DNA of 64,000 nucleotides from Thermus filiformis (GTDB taxonomy: Bacteria > Deinococcota > Deinococci > Deinococcales > Thermaceae), in contig NZ_JPSL02000040.1 in assembly GCF_000771745.2 (NCBI RefSeq), forward strand, positions 248,001-312,000, in the 5' to 3' direction. Position 1 is the stretch's first letter, and the number at the start of each line of letters is the position of its first letter. The position numbers and the translations under genes are program-made. Below the pieces are notes generated by a model. It was not told the DNA's origin, made no database searches, and was given only the letters and a program-made list of their open reading frames with translations. Positions 24,928 to 34,838 of this stretch are shown here, piece after piece.

Positions 24928-27384
24928 ATGAACGCGCTCGGACGTCTGATTGCGATGCCGGAGCTCCCTGAGCTCCTAAAGGGGCTTAAGGAGCTCGCCT
25001 ACAACCTTTGGTGGAGCTGGAACCCGGAGGCGGCCGAGGTCTTCCAGGAGATAGACCCGTCGCTTTGGAAGCGCTTCCGGGGCAACCCGGTCAAGCTTCT
25101 CCTCGAGGTGGACCCCGGCCGCCTCGAGGCCCTGGCCGAGACCCCCTTCCGGAACCGGGTGGAGGGGGTGGTGGGGGCGCTCCGGGCCTATCTGGAGGCC
25201 CGCACCCCCTTGAAGGGGGAGCCCGTGGCCTACTTCTCGGCGGAGTTCGGCTTCCATAGCTCCCTGCCCATCTACGCGGGGGGGCTCGGGGTCCTGGCCG
25301 CGGACCACGTCAAGGCGGCGAGCGACCTGGGCCTCAACCTGGTGGGGGTGGGCCTCTTCTACCACCAGGGCTACTTCCACCAGCGCCTCTCCCCCGAGGG
25401 GGAGCAGGTGGAGGTCTACGAGGACCTCCTCCCCGAGGAGCTTCCCCTCCTCCCCGTCCTGAAGGACGGGGAGCCCCTGAGGGTGGGGGTGGAGTTCCCG
25501 GGGCGGACGGTCTACCTGGGGGCCTTTAAGGCCCAGGTGGGGGCCCTGCCCGTCTACCTCCTCACCGCCAACCTCCGGGAGAACGCGCCCGAGGACCGGG
25601 CCCTGACCGCCCGCCTCTACGCCCCCGGCCTGGAGACGCGCATCCAGCAGGAACTCCTTCTGGGCATCGGAGGGGTGCGGCTCCTCCGGGCCTTGGGCCT
25701 CTCCCCCCGGGTTTGGCACATGAACGAGGGGCACTCGGCCTTCCTGGGCCTGGAACGGATGCGGGAGCTGGTGGCGGAGGGGATGTCCTTCGCCGAGGCG
25801 CGGGAGGTGGCGGCGGCGGGGGCCCTCTTCACCACCCACACCCCCGTCCCGGCGGGGCACGACGCCTTCCCCCTGGACCTGGTGGACAAGTACCTGGGGG
25901 GGTTCTGGGAGAAGCTGGGGACGGACCGGGAGACCTTTTTGGCCCTGGGCCGGGAGGAGAAGCCCTGGGGGCCGGTCTTCTCCATGTCTAACCTGGCCCT
26001 GAGGCTCTCCCGCAGGGCCAACGGGGTCTCCCGGTTGCACGGGGAGGTCTCCCGCCGGATGTTCGCCCACCTTTGGCCGGGGCTTCTGGAGGAGGAGGTC
26101 CCCATCGGCCACGTCACCAACGGGGTCCACACCTGGACCTTCCTCCACCCCCGGCTCAGGCGGCTCTACGGGGAGGCCTTCGGTCCGGGGTGGCTGAGCC
26201 GTCCCCAGGACCCCGCCACCTGGCGGGTGGAGGCCTTGGGGGAGGAGTTCTGGCGGGTGAAGCAGGAGCTCAAGGAGGATCTGGTCCGGGAGGTGCGCCG
26301 CCGGGTGTACGAGCAGAGGCGGCGCAACGGGGAAAGCCCGGCTAGGCTCCGCCAGGCGGAGGCCCTTCTGGACCCCGAGGTCCTCACCCTGGGCTTCGCC
26401 CGGCGGGTGGCCACCTACAAGCGGGCCATCCTCCTCTTCAAGGACCCGGAGCGGCTTTTGAAGCTCCTCCGGGGGCCGAACCCGATCCAGATCGTCTTCG
26501 CGGGCAAGGCCCACCCCAAGGACGAGGCGGGGAAGGCTTACCTCAAGGAGCTGGTGGCCCGGATCCGGGAGCTGGGCCTCGAGGACCGGATGGTGGTCCT
26601 GGAGGACTATGACCTCTACCTGGCCCGCCTCCTGGTCCACGGGGTGGACGTCTGGCTCAACACCCCCCGCCGCCCCATGGAGGCCTCGGGCACGAGCGGG
26701 ATGAAGGCCGCCTTGAACGGGGCCCTGAACCTGAGCGTCCTGGACGGCTGGTGGGCCGAGGCCTTCAACGGCAAGAACGGCTTCGCCATCGGGGACGGGC
26801 GGGAGTACGAGAACGAGGAGGCGCAGGACCTGGCGGACGCCCTCAGCCTCTACGACGTCCTGGAGCACGAGGTCGTGCCCCTCTTCTACGCCCGGGGGGC
26901 GGGCGGGGTCTCCGCGGGCTGGCTGGCCATGGTCCAGGAGAGCCTGCGCACCATCGGCCCCCGGTTCAGCGCCGCCCGGATGGTGCGGGAGTACCAGGAG
27001 GAGTACTACGCCCCCTTGAGCCTCGAGGCGGAAAAGGCCGCCCGGTCCTTGGGCCTCTTGAGGGACTTCTTCCAGGCCCTGCCCGCCTTCTTCGCCCTCG
27101 GCCTGAGGCCCCAGGTTCCGGGGGACCAGGTCCTGAACGGCTCCCCCCTCGAGGTCCGTCTGGCCGTGGAGGGGGAGGTGCCCCCGGCTCTTCGGCCCTT
27201 CCTCGAGGCCCAGCTGGTGGTGACAAGGAGCGGGGGCGGGGTGGAGGTGGTCTCTTTGGAGGAGAAGGACGGGGGCTTCCTGGGGCTTTACCGGCCCGGC
27301 CGTCCCGGGAGCTACGCCTACGGCCTTAGGCTGGCCCTCCGCCATCCCGTGACCGGCCGGGTGGAGTGGGTGCGCTGGGCCTGA
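24928..27384 (+). CDS. glgP: Alpha-glucan (maltodextrin) phosphorylase
   Basis: This GT35 enzyme releases glucose 1-phosphate from alpha-1,4-glucans with pyridoxal phosphate. The sequence shows the long-type start ELLKGLKELAYNLWWSWNPEA, the glucan/phosphate site AYFSAEFGFHSSLPIYAGGLGVLAADH, WHMNEGHSAFLGLER, GHVTNGVHTWTFLHPRLRRLYGE, the FARRVATYKRA segment, and the PLP region PMEASGTSGMKAALNGALNLSVLDGWW. At 818 aa it belongs to the compact bacterial/archaeal subgroup that lacks the usual allosteric N-terminus; the enzyme known from T. aquaticus is of this kind. ATG at 24928 is used; ATG 24955 is an alternative. No other glycogen genes are adjacent. Confidence 0.93.
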   Translation: MNALGRLIAMPELPELLKGLKELAYNLWWSWNPEAAEVFQEIDPSLWKRFRGNPVKLLLEVDPGRLEALAETPFRNRVEGVVGALRAYLEARTPLKGEPVAYFSAEFGFHSSLPIYAGGLGVLAADHVKAASDLGLNLVGVGLFYHQGYFHQRLSPEGEQVEVYEDLLPEELPLLPVLKDGEPLRVGVEFPGRTVYLGAFKAQVGALPVYLLTANLRENAPEDRALTARLYAPGLETRIQQELLLGIGGVRLLRALGLSPRVWHMNEGHSAFLGLERMRELVAEGMSFAEAREVAAAGALFTTHTPVPAGHDAFPLDLVDKYLGGFWEKLGTDRETFLALGREEKPWGPVFSMSNLALRLSRRANGVSRLHGEVSRRMFAHLWPGLLEEEVPIGHVTNGVHTWTFLHPRLRRLYGEAFGPGWLSRPQDPATWRVEALGEEFWRVKQELKEDLVREVRRRVYEQRRRNGESPARLRQAEALLDPEVLTLGFARRVATYKRAILLFKDPERLLKLLRGPNPIQIVFAGKAHPKDEAGKAYLKELVARIRELGLEDRMVVLEDYDLYLARLLVHGVDVWLNTPRRPMEASGTSGMKAALNGALNLSVLDGWWAEAFNGKNGFAIGDGREYENEEAQDLADALSLYDVLEHEVVPLFYARGAGGVSAGWLAMVQESLRTIGPRFSAARMVREYQEEYYAPLSLEAEKAARSLGLLRDFFQALPAFFALGLRPQVPGDQVLNGSPLEVRLAVEGEVPPALRPFLEAQLVVTRSGGGVEVVSLEEKDGGFLGLYRPGRPGSYAYGLRLALRHPVTGRVEWVRWA

Positions 27385-27395
27385 ACGCCTTGGGG

Positions 27396-27401
27396 TATAA
27401 T
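27396..27401 (+). promoter_or_regulatory. -10 element of the amino-acid ABC importer operon
   Basis: TATAAT precedes a roughly 20-nt leader that contains GGAGGTGGA (27412-27420) before the ATG at 27423. It lies just downstream of the glgP stop. Confidence 0.5.
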
Positions 27402-27422
27402 CTTGCCGTTTGGAGGTGGAAG

Positions 27423-28187
27423 ATGAGGAAACTGCTCTTGGCGTTCGTGGCCCTGGCCCTTGGTCTGGCCTTCGCCCAGGTGCGCACCTGGGACCAGATC
27501 AAACGGTCCGGGGAGGTCCGCATCGGCACCGAGGGGGCCTTCCCCCCCTTCAACTACTTTGACGAGAAGAACCAGCTCACGGGGTTTGAGATAGACCTGG
27601 GGAACGCCCTCGTGGCCAAGCTGGGGGTCAAGCCCCGCTGGATCGCCCAGGCCTTTGACACCCTCCTGATCCAGCTCAACCAGGGGCGGTTTGACTTCGT
27701 CATCGCCTCCCACGGCATCACCCCCGAGCGGGCCAAGGCGGTGGACTTCACCAACCCCCACTACTGCACGGGTGGGATCATCGTGAGCCGGAAGGGCGGG
27801 CCCAAGACCGCCCAGGACCTGGCGGGCAAGGTGGTGGGGGTCCAGGTGGGCACCACCTACATGGAGGCGGCGCAGAAGCTTCCCGGGGTGAAGGAGGTGC
27901 GCACCTACCAGAAGGACCCCGATGCCCTGCAGGACCTTCTGGCGGGCCGCCTGGACGCCTGGGTCACCGACCGGTTCGTGGCCAAGGAGGCCATCAAGGA
28001 GCGGAAGCTCGAGGGCACCCTCCAGCTCGGGGAGCTCCTCTTCCAGGAGAAGGTGGCCATGGCGGTGGCCAAGGGGAACAAGACCCTGCTTTCCGCCCTC
28101 AACCAGGCCCTGGCCGACCTGATGAAGGACGGCACCTACGCCAAGATCAGCCAGAAGTGGTTCGGGGAGGACGTGCGCTGCCGCTGA
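27423..28187 (+). CDS. Amino-acid ABC transporter substrate-binding protein
   Basis: This is a family 3 solute-binding protein (polar amino acids). A signal peptide covers residues 1-19 (cleavage after AFA). The binding-protein core begins SGEVRIGTEGAFPPFNYFDEKNQLTGFEIDLGNALVAKLG and continues with FDFVIASHGITPERAKAVDFTNPHY, where the conserved Arg and Asp contact the ligand's amino and carboxyl groups. The ending DLMKDGTYAKISQKWFGEDV is typical. ATG at 27423 has a good ribosome site. A GC-rich hairpin region follows, and then the permease gene. The matching ATPase is 4 kb downstream, after a TRAP importer. Confidence 0.9.
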   Translation: MRKLLLAFVALALGLAFAQVRTWDQIKRSGEVRIGTEGAFPPFNYFDEKNQLTGFEIDLGNALVAKLGVKPRWIAQAFDTLLIQLNQGRFDFVIASHGITPERAKAVDFTNPHYCTGGIIVSRKGGPKTAQDLAGKVVGVQVGTTYMEAAQKLPGVKEVRTYQKDPDALQDLLAGRLDAWVTDRFVAKEAIKERKLEGTLQLGELLFQEKVAMAVAKGNKTLLSALNQALADLMKDGTYAKISQKWFGEDVRCR

Positions 28188-28194
28188 CCCCACC

Positions 28195-28250
28195 CCGGCG
28201 GGGCGCCGCCCCTAAGCGCCCATCCGGGCGGGGCGCCGGGGGTCCCCGCT
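28195..28250 (+). promoter_or_regulatory. GC-rich hairpin region between binding protein and permease
   Basis: The 90-bp gap holds ACCCCGGCGGGGCGCCGCCCC and a second GGGCGGGGCGCC copy that can fold into strong GC hairpins. Such structures often protect the abundant binding-protein mRNA and lower read-through into the permease. A TAAAGA box near 28264 could start a leaderless permease mRNA, but this is weak. Confidence 0.4.
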
Positions 28251-28277
28251 TGGGCCTAGAAAGTAAAGACTAGCCAC

Positions 28278-29066
28278 ATGCGACGAGTTTTTTCCCTCCT
28301 TTTCTTCGTCCTCCTTCTCCTTCTGGGCTACGTTCTCTTCTTCCGGGGGTTGGCCTGGCTCCTTGGCGCCTACTTCGCCCTCACGGGGTTTGAGCCGGAG
28401 CGGGTGAAGACGGCGGGGGAGGCCCTGGCCCGGGGGGCCGAGGTCACCTTAAAGCTCACCCTCCTTTCCGGAGGGGCAGGCCTCGTCCTAGGGGTCCTGG
28501 CGGGGATGGCCAAGCTCTCCCGGCGGGCCTGGGTGCGCCTCCCCGCCACCTTCTACATCTGGATCACCCGGGGGACCCCCCTTTTGGTCCAGATCCTCTT
28601 CACCTACAACGCCCTTCCCCTCCTCCTCAAGCCCCTATGGCCGAGCGCCCAGGAGGCCCTTACCCCCTACTGGGCGGCCTTTTTGGCCCTAGCCTTCAAC
28701 GTGGGGGCCTACAACGCGGAGGTCGTTCGGGCGGGGATCCTGGCCATTCCCCGGGGGCAGTGGGAGGCGGCCTGGTCCTTGGGCTTTTCCGACGCCCAGA
28801 CCATGCGCTTCATCGTCCTGCCCCAGGCCATGCGCATCGTGGTCCCGCCCCTGGTGAACAACCTGGTGGCCCTCCTCAAGGACTCCTCCTTGGCCTCGGT
28901 CATCACCCTTCTGGAGCTGGCCCTTTCGGGTCAGCGCATCATCTCCGCCACCTTCCGCCCGGTGGAGGTCTACCTGGCGGTGGCCGGGGTCTACCTCCTC
29001 CTCACCACGGTGATGACCGCCTTCACCAACCTTCTGGAGGCGCGCTTACGCCTTCCCTCACGCTGA
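28278..29066 (+). CDS. Amino-acid ABC transporter permease
   Basis: This 262-aa HisM/GlnP-like permease has about six membrane helices. The EAA loop that docks on the ATPase is seen as EAAWSLGFSDAQTMRFIVLPQAMRIVVPPLVNNLVALLKDSSLASVI, and the upstream TFYIWITRGTPLLVQIL is also characteristic of the polar amino-acid subfamily. The N-terminus includes an additional helix. The start ATG has no Shine-Dalgarno sequence. The next genes are a TRAP receptor and permease; the ABC ATPase follows them. Confidence 0.9.
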   Translation: MRRVFSLLFFVLLLLLGYVLFFRGLAWLLGAYFALTGFEPERVKTAGEALARGAEVTLKLTLLSGGAGLVLGVLAGMAKLSRRAWVRLPATFYIWITRGTPLLVQILFTYNALPLLLKPLWPSAQEALTPYWAAFLALAFNVGAYNAEVVRAGILAIPRGQWEAAWSLGFSDAQTMRFIVLPQAMRIVVPPLVNNLVALLKDSSLASVITLLELALSGQRIISATFRPVEVYLAVAGVYLLLTTVMTAFTNLLEARLRLPSR

Positions 29067-29099
29067 TACCACCCCATCCGGCCACTTAGGGGGGTGTGG

Positions 29100-29105
29100 T
29101 ATACT
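29100..29105 (+). promoter_or_regulatory. -10 element for the TAXI receptor gene
   Basis: TATACT is followed about 11 nt later by AAAGGAGGTG (29117-29126) and ATG at 29129. It gives the TRAP genes their own promoter inside the ABC operon. A degenerate copy of the CCACCCCATCC repeat lies just upstream. Confidence 0.5.
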
Positions 29106-29128
29106 CCTCTGGGCAAAAGGAGGTGTGT

Positions 29129-30070
29129 ATGCGAAAGCTCATCGGCGCGGTTCTGGTTTTGGGTTTCGCTTTGGCGCAGGAGTTCATCACCATCGGTTCT
29201 GGCTCCACCACGGGGGTCTACTTCCCCGTGGCCACCGGGATCGCCAAGCTGGTGAATGACGCCAACGTAGGCATCCGGGCCAACGCCCGCTCCACCGGGG
29301 GAAGCGTCTTCAACGTGAACGCCATCGCCTCCGGGGAGCTCCAGATGGCCCTGGCCCAGAACGACATCGTCTACTACGCCTTTAACGGCTGCTGCATCCC
29401 CGCCTTTGAGGGGAAGCCGGTGAAGTCCATCCGGGCCTTGGCCGCCCTCTACCCGGAGGTGGTGCACATCGTGGCCCGGCAGGACGCAGGCATCCGCACG
29501 GTGGCCGACCTCAAGGGCAAGCGGGTGGTGGTGGGGGACGTGGGCTCGGGCACCGAGCAGAACGCCCGGCAGATCCTCGAGGCCTACGGCCTTCGCTTTG
29601 AGGACCTGGGCCAGACCATCCGGGTGGGGGCGGCCCAGGGCATCCAGCTCATGCAGGACAAGCGGGCGGACGCCCTCTTCTACACCGTGGGCCTGGGGGC
29701 GAGCGCCATCCAGCAGCTGGCCTTGACCACCCCCATCACCCTGGTGGCGGTGGACCTGAACAAGATCGCCCCTCTGGCCAAGAAGTACCCCTTCTACGTG
29801 GGCTTCAACATCCCCGGCGGGACCTACAAGGGGGTGGAGGTGACCACCCCCACGGTGGCGGTCCAGGCCATGCTCATCGCCTCGGAGGGCCTCTCCGCCG
29901 ACACGGTCTACCGGTTCATGAAGGCGGTCTTCGGGAACGTGGCGGAGTTCAAGAAGATCCACCCCAACCTCGAGCGCTTCTTTGACCTGCAGAAGGCGGT
30001 GAAGGGGCTTCCCATCCCCCTCCACCCCGGGGCGGAGCGGTTCTACAAGGAGGCCGGGGTCCTGAAGTAA
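29129..30070 (+). CDS. TAXI-type TRAP transporter substrate-binding protein
   Basis: TAXI receptors feed TRAP permeases that use a sodium gradient. After a short signal peptide (residues 1-16) the mature protein starts QEFITIGSGSTTGVYFPVATGIAKLVN, the TAXI hallmark. It continues with STGGSVFNVNAIASGELQMALAQNDI and GKRVVVGDVGSGTEQNARQILEAYGL. The product is 313 aa. A close relative from T. thermophilus was crystallised with glutamate or glutamine bound, as I recall, so an acidic amino acid or its amide is the likely cargo. GTG 29096 is rejected because it lies before the promoter and ribosome site. Confidence 0.9.
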   Translation: MRKLIGAVLVLGFALAQEFITIGSGSTTGVYFPVATGIAKLVNDANVGIRANARSTGGSVFNVNAIASGELQMALAQNDIVYYAFNGCCIPAFEGKPVKSIRALAALYPEVVHIVARQDAGIRTVADLKGKRVVVGDVGSGTEQNARQILEAYGLRFEDLGQTIRVGAAQGIQLMQDKRADALFYTVGLGASAIQQLALTTPITLVAVDLNKIAPLAKKYPFYVGFNIPGGTYKGVEVTTPTVAVQAMLIASEGLSADTVYRFMKAVFGNVAEFKKIHPNLERFFDLQKAVKGLPIPLHPGAERFYKEAGVLK

Positions 30071-30085
30071 CGCCTTCGGGCCGGG

Positions 30086-30124
30086 GTAGGCCACCCCGTC
30101 CTGGCCTAGGGCGGGGTGGCCTAC
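30086..30124 (+). promoter_or_regulatory. Long inverted repeat between TRAP receptor and permease
   Basis: GTAGGCCACCCCG (30086-30098) and CGGGGTGGCCTAC (30112-30124) form a 13-bp perfect stem with a 13-nt loop. It probably stabilises or attenuates the message after the receptor gene, so that receptor exceeds permease. It shares CCACCCCGTCC with the dispersed hairpin family. Confidence 0.6.
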
Positions 30125-30166
30125 ACATCCCCGGCGCCCTGGCCCGGGGCCTTTAGGGGAAAGCCC

Positions 30167-32133
<1,967 letters not shown>

Positions 32134-32137
<4 letters not shown>

Positions 32138-32877
32138 AGGGCGTGGAGAAAATCGTCCGGATCCGGGGCCTCCATAAGTGGTTCGGTCCTCTGCACGTCC
32201 TAAAGGGGATTGACCTCGAGGTCGCCCCAGGGGAGAAGCTGGTGATCATCGGCCCCTCGGGCTCGGGGAAGAGCACCCTGATCCGCTGCGTAAACCGCCT
32301 GGAGGACTTCCAGAAGGGCGAGGTGGTGGTGGACGGGCTGAACGTCAAGGAGGACCGCAACCTCCCCAAGGTGCGGCGGGAGGTGGGGATGGTCTTCCAG
32401 CAGTTCAACCTCTTCCCTCATATGACCGTTTTGGAGAACGTCACCCTGGCCCCCACCAAGGTGCGGGGGCTTAGGCGGGAGGAGGCGGAGCGGCGGGCTT
32501 TGGAGCTTTTGGAGCGGGTGGGGATCCGGGACCAGGCCCACAAGTACCCGGCCCAGCTCTCCGGGGGGCAGCAGCAGCGGGTGGCCATCGCCCGCGCCCT
32601 GGCCATGGAGCCCAAGCTGATGCTCTTTGACGAGCCCACCAGCGCCCTGGACCCGGAGATGGTGGGGGAGGTCCTGGACGTGATGCGCGACCTGGCCCGG
32701 GGGGGGATGACCATGATCGTGGTGACCCACGAGATGGGCTTTGCCCGGGAGGTGGCGGACCGGGTCATCTTCATGGACCAGGGCCAGATCGTGGAGGAGG
32801 CTCCGCCCGAGGTCATCTTCAAAAGCCCCAAGGAGGAGCGGACCCGCGCCTTCCTCCAGCGGGTCTTGCACCACTAG
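32134..32877 (+). CDS. Amino-acid ABC transporter ATP-binding protein
   Basis: This 247-aa GlnQ/HisP-type ATPase has Walker [11 protein letters not shown]-loop [11 protein letters not shown], signature [19 protein letters not shown], Walker [15 protein letters not shown], and the switch His in VVTHEMGFA. The subfamily (polar amino acids) matches the binding protein at 27423 and permease at 28278, from which it is separated by the TRAP genes. The ATG overlaps the TRAP permease stop (ATGA). Confidence 0.92.
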
Positions 32878-32896
32878 GGCCAGCCGGGCCGCCCGC

Positions 32897-33238
32897 ATGC
32901 CCCTTTTTCGTTTTGCCCTCCTCCTTTTCCTCCTCCACGGCGGGGCGGCCTTTCTCGTCTACCTCCTCCTGCCCAAGCGGGCCCTGCCGGAGGCGGTCTG
33001 GCTCTACGCCCTCGCCCCCTTGGCCCTTCTGCCCTTCCGGGCCGGCCTTCTGGCCCTTAGGGAAAGGGAGAACCCCCAGCGCCGCCCCCTGGCCCTGGGG
33101 CTTTTCGGAGCGGCCTTCTTCTACCTGGCGGTCCTGGCCGCCCTGGTCCAGGCCCTGGGGGGGAGCGGAATCTGGGCCCTTTTGGCGGGGGTGGGGCTAT
33201 TCCTCCTTGGGGCGCTTTGGGCGCAGAAAGGCCCATAA
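32897..33238 (+). CDS. Small hypothetical membrane protein
   Basis: The 113-aa protein has four likely membrane helices (residues 5-25, 36-53, 68-89 and 93-110) joined by a basic loop RERENPQRRP. I do not recognise a family. It starts with ATG 19 nt after the ABC ATPase stop, so it may be the last gene of the importer operon. A 13-nt direct repeat (33233-33245) overlaps its stop codon and has a second copy on the other side of the tnpB-like gene. Confidence 0.6.
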   Translation: MPLFRFALLLFLLHGGAAFLVYLLLPKRALPEAVWLYALAPLALLPFRAGLLALRERENPQRRPLALGLFGAAFFYLAVLAALVQALGGSGIWALLAGVGLFLLGALWAQKGP

Positions 33239-33245
33239 TACCGGT
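33233..33245. repeat. Direct repeat, copy 1, flanking the tnpB-like gene
   Basis: CCATAATACCGGT here and CCATTATACCGGT at 34846-34858 match at 12 of 13 positions in the same orientation. They bracket the tnpB-like gene, 1.6 kb apart, and may mark the ends of a mobile unit. Confidence 0.5.
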
Positions 33246-33520
33246 TTATACTCAATCCCTCACGGCGCCCGTATGGGTGCCATGGGCCCTTCCCGGTAGT
33301 AAGGACCTAGGTCCACCCTCCTTCCCTCTCCCACGGTCCCGATACAGAGGTGGGCCTTGTACCAGGATGGACTTGAGGGGGGATAAGTCCCTTGGTACCT
33401 CACGCCCGAGGAAGGGAAGGAAGAGACCTGCCCGCAGAACCCTCCAGGGATTGGCACCGTAGGGGTTCCTTCCGTCGGTTGACCCCTTACGGCTCCCTGG
33501 CGAGCTCCGCGGGCTTAACA
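33246..33520 (-). ncRNA. Candidate omega-RNA at the 3' end of the tnpB-like gene
   Basis: In IS605-type elements the guide RNA (omega-RNA) overlaps the tnpB 3' end and runs out through the right end. Here the last 90 or so codons after the RuvC III motif have no conserved protein features and are rich in Gly, Arg, Pro and Ser, as if a structured RNA were being read as protein. Several inverted repeats occur, such as GGACCTAGGTCC (33302-33313) and GGCACCC/GGGCGCC near the stop. If transcribed, the guide would start near 33240 and run antisense to the end of the 32897 gene. Extent and existence are inference. Confidence 0.35.
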
Positions 33521-34820
33521 GGACCAAAGCCCGTTGGGCTTTAGCCACTTCACGGAATAGGCGACGCTTCAGGTAGGGGTTCTTCTCGGCTTTGATCCCC
33601 TCCTTCAGCTCTTCTACACGCTCCCGGTAGAACGCCTCTGCCTCCTCCCGGAAGCGGGGGTCATCAAGCAAGGCCCGGTAGCTTTTCGGGAGCTTCTCCT
33701 CAAATCCTAAAGCCCTCCTCCCGATGACGTAGGCGGCGGCCACGTCCTTGGAGAGGGAGAGCTGGGGAGCGTACTTGAGCATTCCAATCGTGGAGGTGTC
33801 CTGGGGGTTGACCTGGATGGTCTCTACACCCTTTTTCTTCGCCAGGCTGTGGATTTTGTTCAGGAGGGAAGCGTAGGCAAAGCGATGCTGGATCCTGCGG
33901 AAAGCCCTACCTGAGCCATCTCCTCGCTTTGACTTGCGCAGGCACTTCAACCGTTCGGTGGCAATGGCGACCCCATTTGCTACGGCGAAGTCCGTGACCT
34001 CATGGGCCACCATCCAGAGGAGGGTTTCCTTAGCCCCACGGCCCTGAGCCCGGTCCACTTGGTCAAGAGGGAGGGTGAAGTAATGGCGGAGGCTTCCATC
34101 AGGGCCGACCAAGGCTAAAGCGAGGTGATACGGCTCGGCGTTCACGTCCAGGGCGAGAACGCCGTTTTCCCTTGTACTGGTCAGGGGTGGAGCTTTCTCC
34201 TCCCAGGTGAAGTTGGCGTAGACCTCCCCCTCCTTCAGAGTCAGCTCCACGTTGTAAGACTCTTTGGCGTACACCCTTTGCAGGAGCTGACCCAGGTTGG
34301 GGTGGGTGGTCTGAACCAGGGCGTAGGCGTAGGTCTTGTTGCCCAGGCTGATCCGGAGCCGAAGGACCCCATTGTTCACTTCAAGCCTGAGGTTAGGATT
34401 TCCGCCCTCGCGCTTCTTTCCCCGGCAGTACAGGAGGCCCTGCCTTCTCTCCTTCCACTCCTGTTTCCTCTTCTTCCAGGCCTTCAGGTCGTGCTTCTTC
34501 CGGAGGTCAAGGAAGAGCTTCCTCCCGCCAAAGACCACCTTCTCGGGGTCTATCCCGAGCTCCTTGGCAGACCTGAGGGCCATCTCGGCCTTGAGGAGGG
34601 CACCCTGGATGTAGTAGCTGTTCAGGCCAAAGAAAGTGCCTAGGGGGCCTTCTACGGACCACAGCTTCTCACGGGGGATGCCTTCCACCAGACGGTTGTA
34701 GGCGTAACGGCGGGCGGAGGAGAACCGGCGCATGAGGTCCAGGACGGCCTGCTTGTCCTCCTTTCTGGGGAAGTTGAGTTTGGCCTGGACTCCTTGGAAG
34801 AGGCTCCTTTCCATAGTCAT
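33252..34820 (-). CDS. TnpB-related RuvC-like nuclease (IS200/IS605 accessory protein)
   Basis: This 522-aa protein is related to TnpB, the RNA-guided nuclease of IS605 elements and ancestor of Cas12. A basic N-terminal part is followed by a split RuvC domain. Its three acidic residues can be placed: Asp near 225 (VLALDVNAEPYHLALAL), Glu near 289 (IATERLK) and Asp near 359 (LSKDVAAAYVIGRRALG), so cleavage activity is possible. The usual zinc finger (two CxxC pairs) between the last two is absent; only one Cys lies there. No tnpA is nearby. The gene is less GC-rich than its surroundings and has a different codon mix, which suggests transfer. Residues from about 435 onward may be non-coding RNA sequence. 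Confidence 0.75.
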   Translation of the reverse strand: MTMERSLFQGVQAKLNFPRKEDKQAVLDLMRRFSSARRYAYNRLVEGIPREKLWSVEGPLGTFFGLNSYYIQGALLKAEMALRSAKELGIDPEKVVFGGRKLFLDLRKKHDLKAWKKRKQEWKERRQGLLYCRGKKREGGNPNLRLEVNNGVLRLRISLGNKTYAYALVQTTHPNLGQLLQRVYAKESYNVELTLKEGEVYANFTWEEKAPPLTSTRENGVLALDVNAEPYHLALALVGPDGSLRHYFTLPLDQVDRAQGRGAKETLLWMVAHEVTDFAVANGVAIATERLKCLRKSKRGDGSGRAFRRIQHRFAYASLLNKIHSLAKKKGVETIQVNPQDTSTIGMLKYAPQLSLSKDVAAAYVIGRRALGFEEKLPKSYRALLDDPRFREEAEAFYRERVEELKEGIKAEKNPYLKRRLFREVAKAQRALVLLSPRSSPGSRKGSTDGRNPYGANPWRVLRAGLFLPFLGREVPRDLSPLKSILVQGPPLYRDRGRGKEGGPRSLLPGRAHGTHTGAVRD

Positions 34821-34838
34821 CGGGGGTGGGTCTTCGCC

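Noticed and set aside
24976-27345. A 789-codon open frame on the minus strand opposite glgP, and many other long antisense frames
   Set aside because: In this GC-rich composition the antisense and out-of-phase frames of real genes lack stop codons. The product is low-complexity (Gly, Pro, Glu, Gln, His-rich) with no family motif, while the plus-strand glgP is unmistakable.
30116-30166. GTG 30116 as start of the TRAP permease
   Set aside because: It lies in the right arm of the hairpin and adds 17 non-conserved residues. ATG 30167 has a better ribosome site.
33252-34820. A complete IS200/IS605 transposon
   Set aside because: No Y1 transposase (TnpA) lies beside the gene and no typical terminal hairpins could be fixed. 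Only the accessory nuclease gene is supported.
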